From Actinopolyspora erythraea (lineage in GTDB: Bacteria; Actinomycetota; Actinomycetes; Mycobacteriales; Pseudonocardiaceae): a stretch of 64,000 nt of DNA. Location of the stretch: assembly GCF_002263515.1 (NCBI RefSeq), contig NZ_CP022752.1:930001-994000 (forward strand). Reading direction: 5' to 3'. Positions 61,519-64,000 of this stretch are shown piece after piece (the first letter of the stretch is position 1; the number at the start of each line of letters is the position of its first letter). Below the pieces are notes generated by a model. That model did no database searches, had not been told where the DNA came from, and saw only the letters and a program-made list of their open reading frames with translations. A program made the position numbers and the translations under genes.

Positions 61519-61878
61519 GTCCCGTCCCGCTGTCGGTGTCCGCCCTCGTTCGGTTCGGCGGTGCTGGACCAATTGTGCACGCCGATGGCCGTCCCACACC
61601 CCGGCGCCCGGTTCGGGGGTGTTTCTCACCGAGGCCGTCCGTTCGCTCCCGGCCGGTCCGCCCGCTGGGTTGGAGCTCCCTCGTCGTTCCGGTGGAAGAT
61701 CCCGGCTCGTATCACCCGTGTGAGTGACTCTGAGTGCGTTCGGCTCATTTCTGTCACTAGGGCGGAGCGGTGATTACGCGTAAGTCTCATTACATCGCGT
61801 GAGACAGCTGATCGGGTTAAGCTCGGCGAGGCTTGCGACGGTCGGCGAGTGACCGTCGGTGACCCGGGAGGGGGCTCG
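61519..61878. promoter_or_regulatory. Divergent promoter region with two palindromes
   Basis: 360 bases between the polyamine synthase and the betaine-type importer. TTACGCGTAA (61774-61783) is a perfect 10-bp palindrome. GTCTCA (61784-61789) and TGAGAC (61800-61805) form a second dyad directly abutting it. They lie 75-105 bp before the importer start and could be operators for an osmotic or choline-type regulator. Confidence 0.55.
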
Positions 61879-62991
61879 GTGATCGAGTTCCGGTCCGTGC
61901 GCAAGCAGTACGACGACGGCACGGTCGCCGTGCAGGAGTTGAGCCTGACCGTTCCGGCGGGAACGATAACCGTGCTGGTCGGTCCCTCCGGCTGTGGCAA
62001 GACCACGCTGCTGCGAATGGTCAACCGGATGATCGAACCCTCCTCGGGCGCCGTGCTGCTCGACGGCGGCGACGTTCGGGACTCGGAACCGGCTCGGCTT
62101 CGTCGCGGCATCGGTTACGTCATCCAGCAGGCCGGGCTCTTCCCGCACCGGACGGTGCGGGACAACGTGGCCACCGTGCCGAGGTTGTTCGGCCACGGCA
62201 GACGCGACGCGCGGCGCAGGGCCGAGGGGCTGCTGGAACGCGTCGGGTTGCCCCCCGAGGTCAGCAAGCGCTATCCCGCCCAGCTCTCCGGCGGCCAGCA
62301 GCAGCGCGTCGGGGTCGCCCGCGCGCTGGCCGCCGACCCGCCCGTGCTGCTGATGGACGAGCCGTTCAGCGCCGTCGACCCCGTGGTCCGCGAGGGGCTG
62401 CAGGACGAGCTGCTGCGGTTGCAGGGCGAGCTGGGCAAGACCGTCCTGTTCGTCACGCACGACATCGACGAGGCGGTCAAGCTCGGCGAGAACGTCGCGG
62501 TGCTGCGGCAGGGGGGATACCTCGCCCAGTACGCGCCCCCCGAACAACTGCTCGCCGAGCCGGCCGACGACTTCGTGACCTCGTTCGTCGGCCGCGACCG
62601 CGGCTACAGGCGACTGTCCTTCGTGGACTCGACAGGGCTCGGGGCCGGTTCGGTCGACACCGTCCGCATCGGTGACACCAGCGCGGACGTGCCCAGCCAG
62701 GCCGGTTGGGTGCTGGTCCTCGACACCCACGACCGGCCGCGCGGCTGGCTCCCGCCCGAGGCCACCGTCCACGGTCAGCTCACCGAGGACCAGCTGATCG
62801 CGGGCGGCTCGCTGCACACCGGGGGCGCGCCGCTGCGGGGTGCGTTGGACGCGGCGCTGTCCTCCCCCTCCGGACTGGGGGTCGTCGTGGACGAGGACGG
62901 GGTGTACCTCGGTGTGATCACCGCCCGGCAGGTGCTGGAGGTCCTGGAGTCCGGGCGGCATCCGGCGATGGCCGAGGGTGCTTCGCGTTGA
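61879..62991 (+). CDS. OpuC-type betaine/carnitine/choline ABC transporter ATPase
   Basis: The 370-aa ATPase has Walker A GPSGCGKTTLLRMV at about 37, Q-loop QQAGLFP and signature LSGGQQQRVGVARAL at about 137. Walker B LLMDEPFSAVD lies near 158 and the switch His in VTHDIDEAV near 192. A C-terminal regulatory region of about 130 residues resembles CBS domains (DRGYRRLSFV, VVVDEDGVYLGVI), as in OpuA/OpuC, where it senses ionic strength. GTG 61879 follows GGGAGGGGG; another GTG at 61849 is in frame. It overlaps the permease gene by 4 bp. Confidence 0.92.
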   Translation: MIEFRSVRKQYDDGTVAVQELSLTVPAGTITVLVGPSGCGKTTLLRMVNRMIEPSSGAVLLDGGDVRDSEPARLRRGIGYVIQQAGLFPHRTVRDNVATVPRLFGHGRRDARRRAEGLLERVGLPPEVSKRYPAQLSGGQQQRVGVARALAADPPVLLMDEPFSAVDPVVREGLQDELLRLQGELGKTVLFVTHDIDEAVKLGENVAVLRQGGYLAQYAPPEQLLAEPADDFVTSFVGRDRGYRRLSFVDSTGLGAGSVDTVRIGDTSADVPSQAGWVLVLDTHDRPRGWLPPEATVHGQLTEDQLIAGGSLHTGGAPLRGALDAALSSPSGLGVVVDEDGVYLGVITARQVLEVLESGRHPAMAEGASR

Positions 62992-63662
62992 TCGACGAAC
63001 TGGTCAGGTACCTCTCCAGTCCGTCCAACCGGGAGGTGCTGCTGGAACAGCTCGGCCAGCACGTCTACCTCGCGCTGGTGCCGCTGGTCGCCGGGGTGGC
63101 GCTGGCGCTGCCGCTGGGGCGGCTCGCCCAGCGGGTCCGCTGGCTGCGGGCAGCGCTGCTCGGCACCGCCGGAGTCGTCTACACCATCCCCTCGCTGGCG
63201 GTGTTCGTGCTGCTGCCCGGCATCATCGGCACCGGTTACACCTCCCCGGCCAACATCGTCATCGCGCTGACGCTCTACACGGCGGCGCTGCTGGTGCGCC
63301 CGGTGGTCGACGCGTTGGAATCGGTGCCCACGCACGTCACCGTCGCCGCCACGGCCATGGGCTACCGCTCGCACCGCCGGTTCCTCGCCGTGGAGCTGCC
63401 GCTGGCGGTGTCCGCGCTGACCTCGGCGGTGCGGGTCGCCTCCGTGAGCAACATCAGCCTCGTCAGCGTGGGTGCGCTGGTCGGCAGCGGCGGTCTGGGG
63501 CGGCTGTTCATGGTCGGTTTCGAGCGCCCGGATCTCGTGCAGATCCCGGTGGGGATCGTGCTCACGGTGCTGCTGGCCCTGCTGGTCGACCTGCTGCTGG
63601 TCGTGGGGTGGCGCTCGCTGACGCCCTGGGAACGCGCCGGTCGGGCGGTGATCGGTTCGTGA
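62988..63662 (+). CDS. OpuC-type ABC transporter permease, first copy
   Basis: The 224-aa permease has five or six hydrophobic segments and the ProW/OpuCB EAA-like loop region AATAMGYRSHRRFLAVELPLAV at about 121-142. The start is TTG 62988, overlapping the ATPase stop as TTGA; the longer frame from 62706 is a shadow. It pairs with the following permease to form the channel of a compatible-solute importer. Confidence 0.9.
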   Translation: MIDELVRYLSSPSNREVLLEQLGQHVYLALVPLVAGVALALPLGRLAQRVRWLRAALLGTAGVVYTIPSLAVFVLLPGIIGTGYTSPANIVIALTLYTAALLVRPVVDALESVPTHVTVAATAMGYRSHRRFLAVELPLAVSALTSAVRVASVSNISLVSVGALVGSGGLGRLFMVGFERPDLVQIPVGIVLTVLLALLVDLLLVVGWRSLTPWERAGRAVIGS

Positions 63663-64000
63663 TCAGCGAAATAGCCGCGTGGCTGCTCGACCCGGCCAAC
63701 TGGACCGGCGGTGAGGGCGTGCTGCGCCAGAGTTGGCTGCACCTGCTCTACTGCGTCTTCGCGGTCTGCGCCGCCGCCGTGCTCGCGGTCCCGCTCGGGC
63801 TCTACATCGGACACACCGGTCGTGGTTCGGTGCTCGTGGTGGGTTTCAGCAACGCCGTGCGCGCCCTGCCGACGCTGGGGCTGGTCACCGGCCTCGCGAT
63901 GCTGTACCAGGGAAGCGCCGCGCTGGCCGCTCTGGTGGTGCTGGCCTTCCCGGCCGTGCTGTCGGGCACCTACGCCGGGGTGAACGCGGTTCCCGCCGAC
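63659..64000 (+). CDS. OpuC-type ABC transporter permease, second copy (runs off the window)
   Basis: The first 114 residues are present, from GTG 63659 overlapping the previous stop (GTGA). Segments WLHLLYCVFAVCAAAVLAVPLGLYIGHT and SNAVRALPTLGLVTGLAML are typical of ProW/OpuCD permeases. The solute-binding protein is expected further downstream, outside the window. Confidence 0.9.
   Translation, partial: MISEIAAWLLDPANWTGGEGVLRQSWLHLLYCVFAVCAAAVLAVPLGLYIGHTGRGSVLVVGFSNAVRALPTLGLVTGLAMLYQGSAALAALVVLAFPAVLSGTYAGVNAVPAD

Overview
The window is high-GC actinobacterial chromosome. It carries WhiB regulators, the MtrAB-LpqB system, a mycothiol-type SigH/RshA pair, a TB7.3-type biotinyl protein, Ni-superoxide dismutase, and an rRNA spacer without tRNA genes. 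Gene content and order from about 1.6 to 49.9 kb closely follow the Mycobacterium tuberculosis Rv3260c-Rv3216 block (whiB2, manB, manA, tmk, mtrAB, lpqB, secA1, tgs3-like, rsgA, aroA, sigH, pdtaS, whiB1). SodN, a betaine/choline importer and non-mycobacterial insertions point to a Pseudonocardiales-type actinomycete. A halophilic genus such as Actinopolyspora is possible, but this is inference and the 16S gene here would settle it.

Layout. 0-5.7 kb: end of an SDR gene, a site-2-protease-like membrane protein, whiB2 behind a near-consensus promoter, and a large glycosyltransferase/membrane gene broken by three apparent frameshifts. 5.8-11.5 kb: the mannose-activation cluster (metallopeptidase-like, DUF3499, phosphomannomutase, Trm112-like, SIS-domain protein, ManA). 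11.7-16.2 kb: an APC permease facing an unusual 881-aa polytopic protein with a C-terminal alpha/beta-hydrolase-like segment, separated by palindromes. 16.5-27.3 kb: tmk, mtrA-mtrB-lpqB, comF-like, hpf, secA1, DUF6459. 27.4-33.6 kb: a HAD gene and a complete rrs-rrl-rrf operon with boxA-like leaders and a pre-23S processing stem. 33.7-44.3 kb: rlmB, a WS/DGAT-like acyltransferase with a DUF6912 gene, two paralogous lipoproteins (one frameshifted), rsgA and aroA, a SRAP protein, an alpha/beta hydrolase, sigH-rshA and bL37. 44.5-49.9 kb: biotinyl carrier, pdtaS, whiB1 with two CRP-like sites, a lipid kinase, a membrane protein, and GNAT enzymes. 50.5-53.7 kb: a gene-poor accessory stretch with an AT-richer patch and two secreted orphans. 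53.7-64 kb: sodN/sodX, an RmlC-like epimerase, malic enzyme, a PAS-GGDEF-EAL protein, a branched-polyamine synthase-like enzyme, and an OpuC-type importer running off the end.

Functional themes are cell-envelope glycosylation and secretion, envelope stress sensing (MtrAB), thiol-oxidative stress (SigH/RshA, Ni-SOD), ribosome production and hibernation, and osmoprotection. No clearly new multi-gene system is visible. The best leads are a dispersed hairpin family, an 85-bp nested palindrome, the CRP-like pair upstream of whiB1, a short leader ORF before hpf, and the accessory block with unknown secreted proteins.
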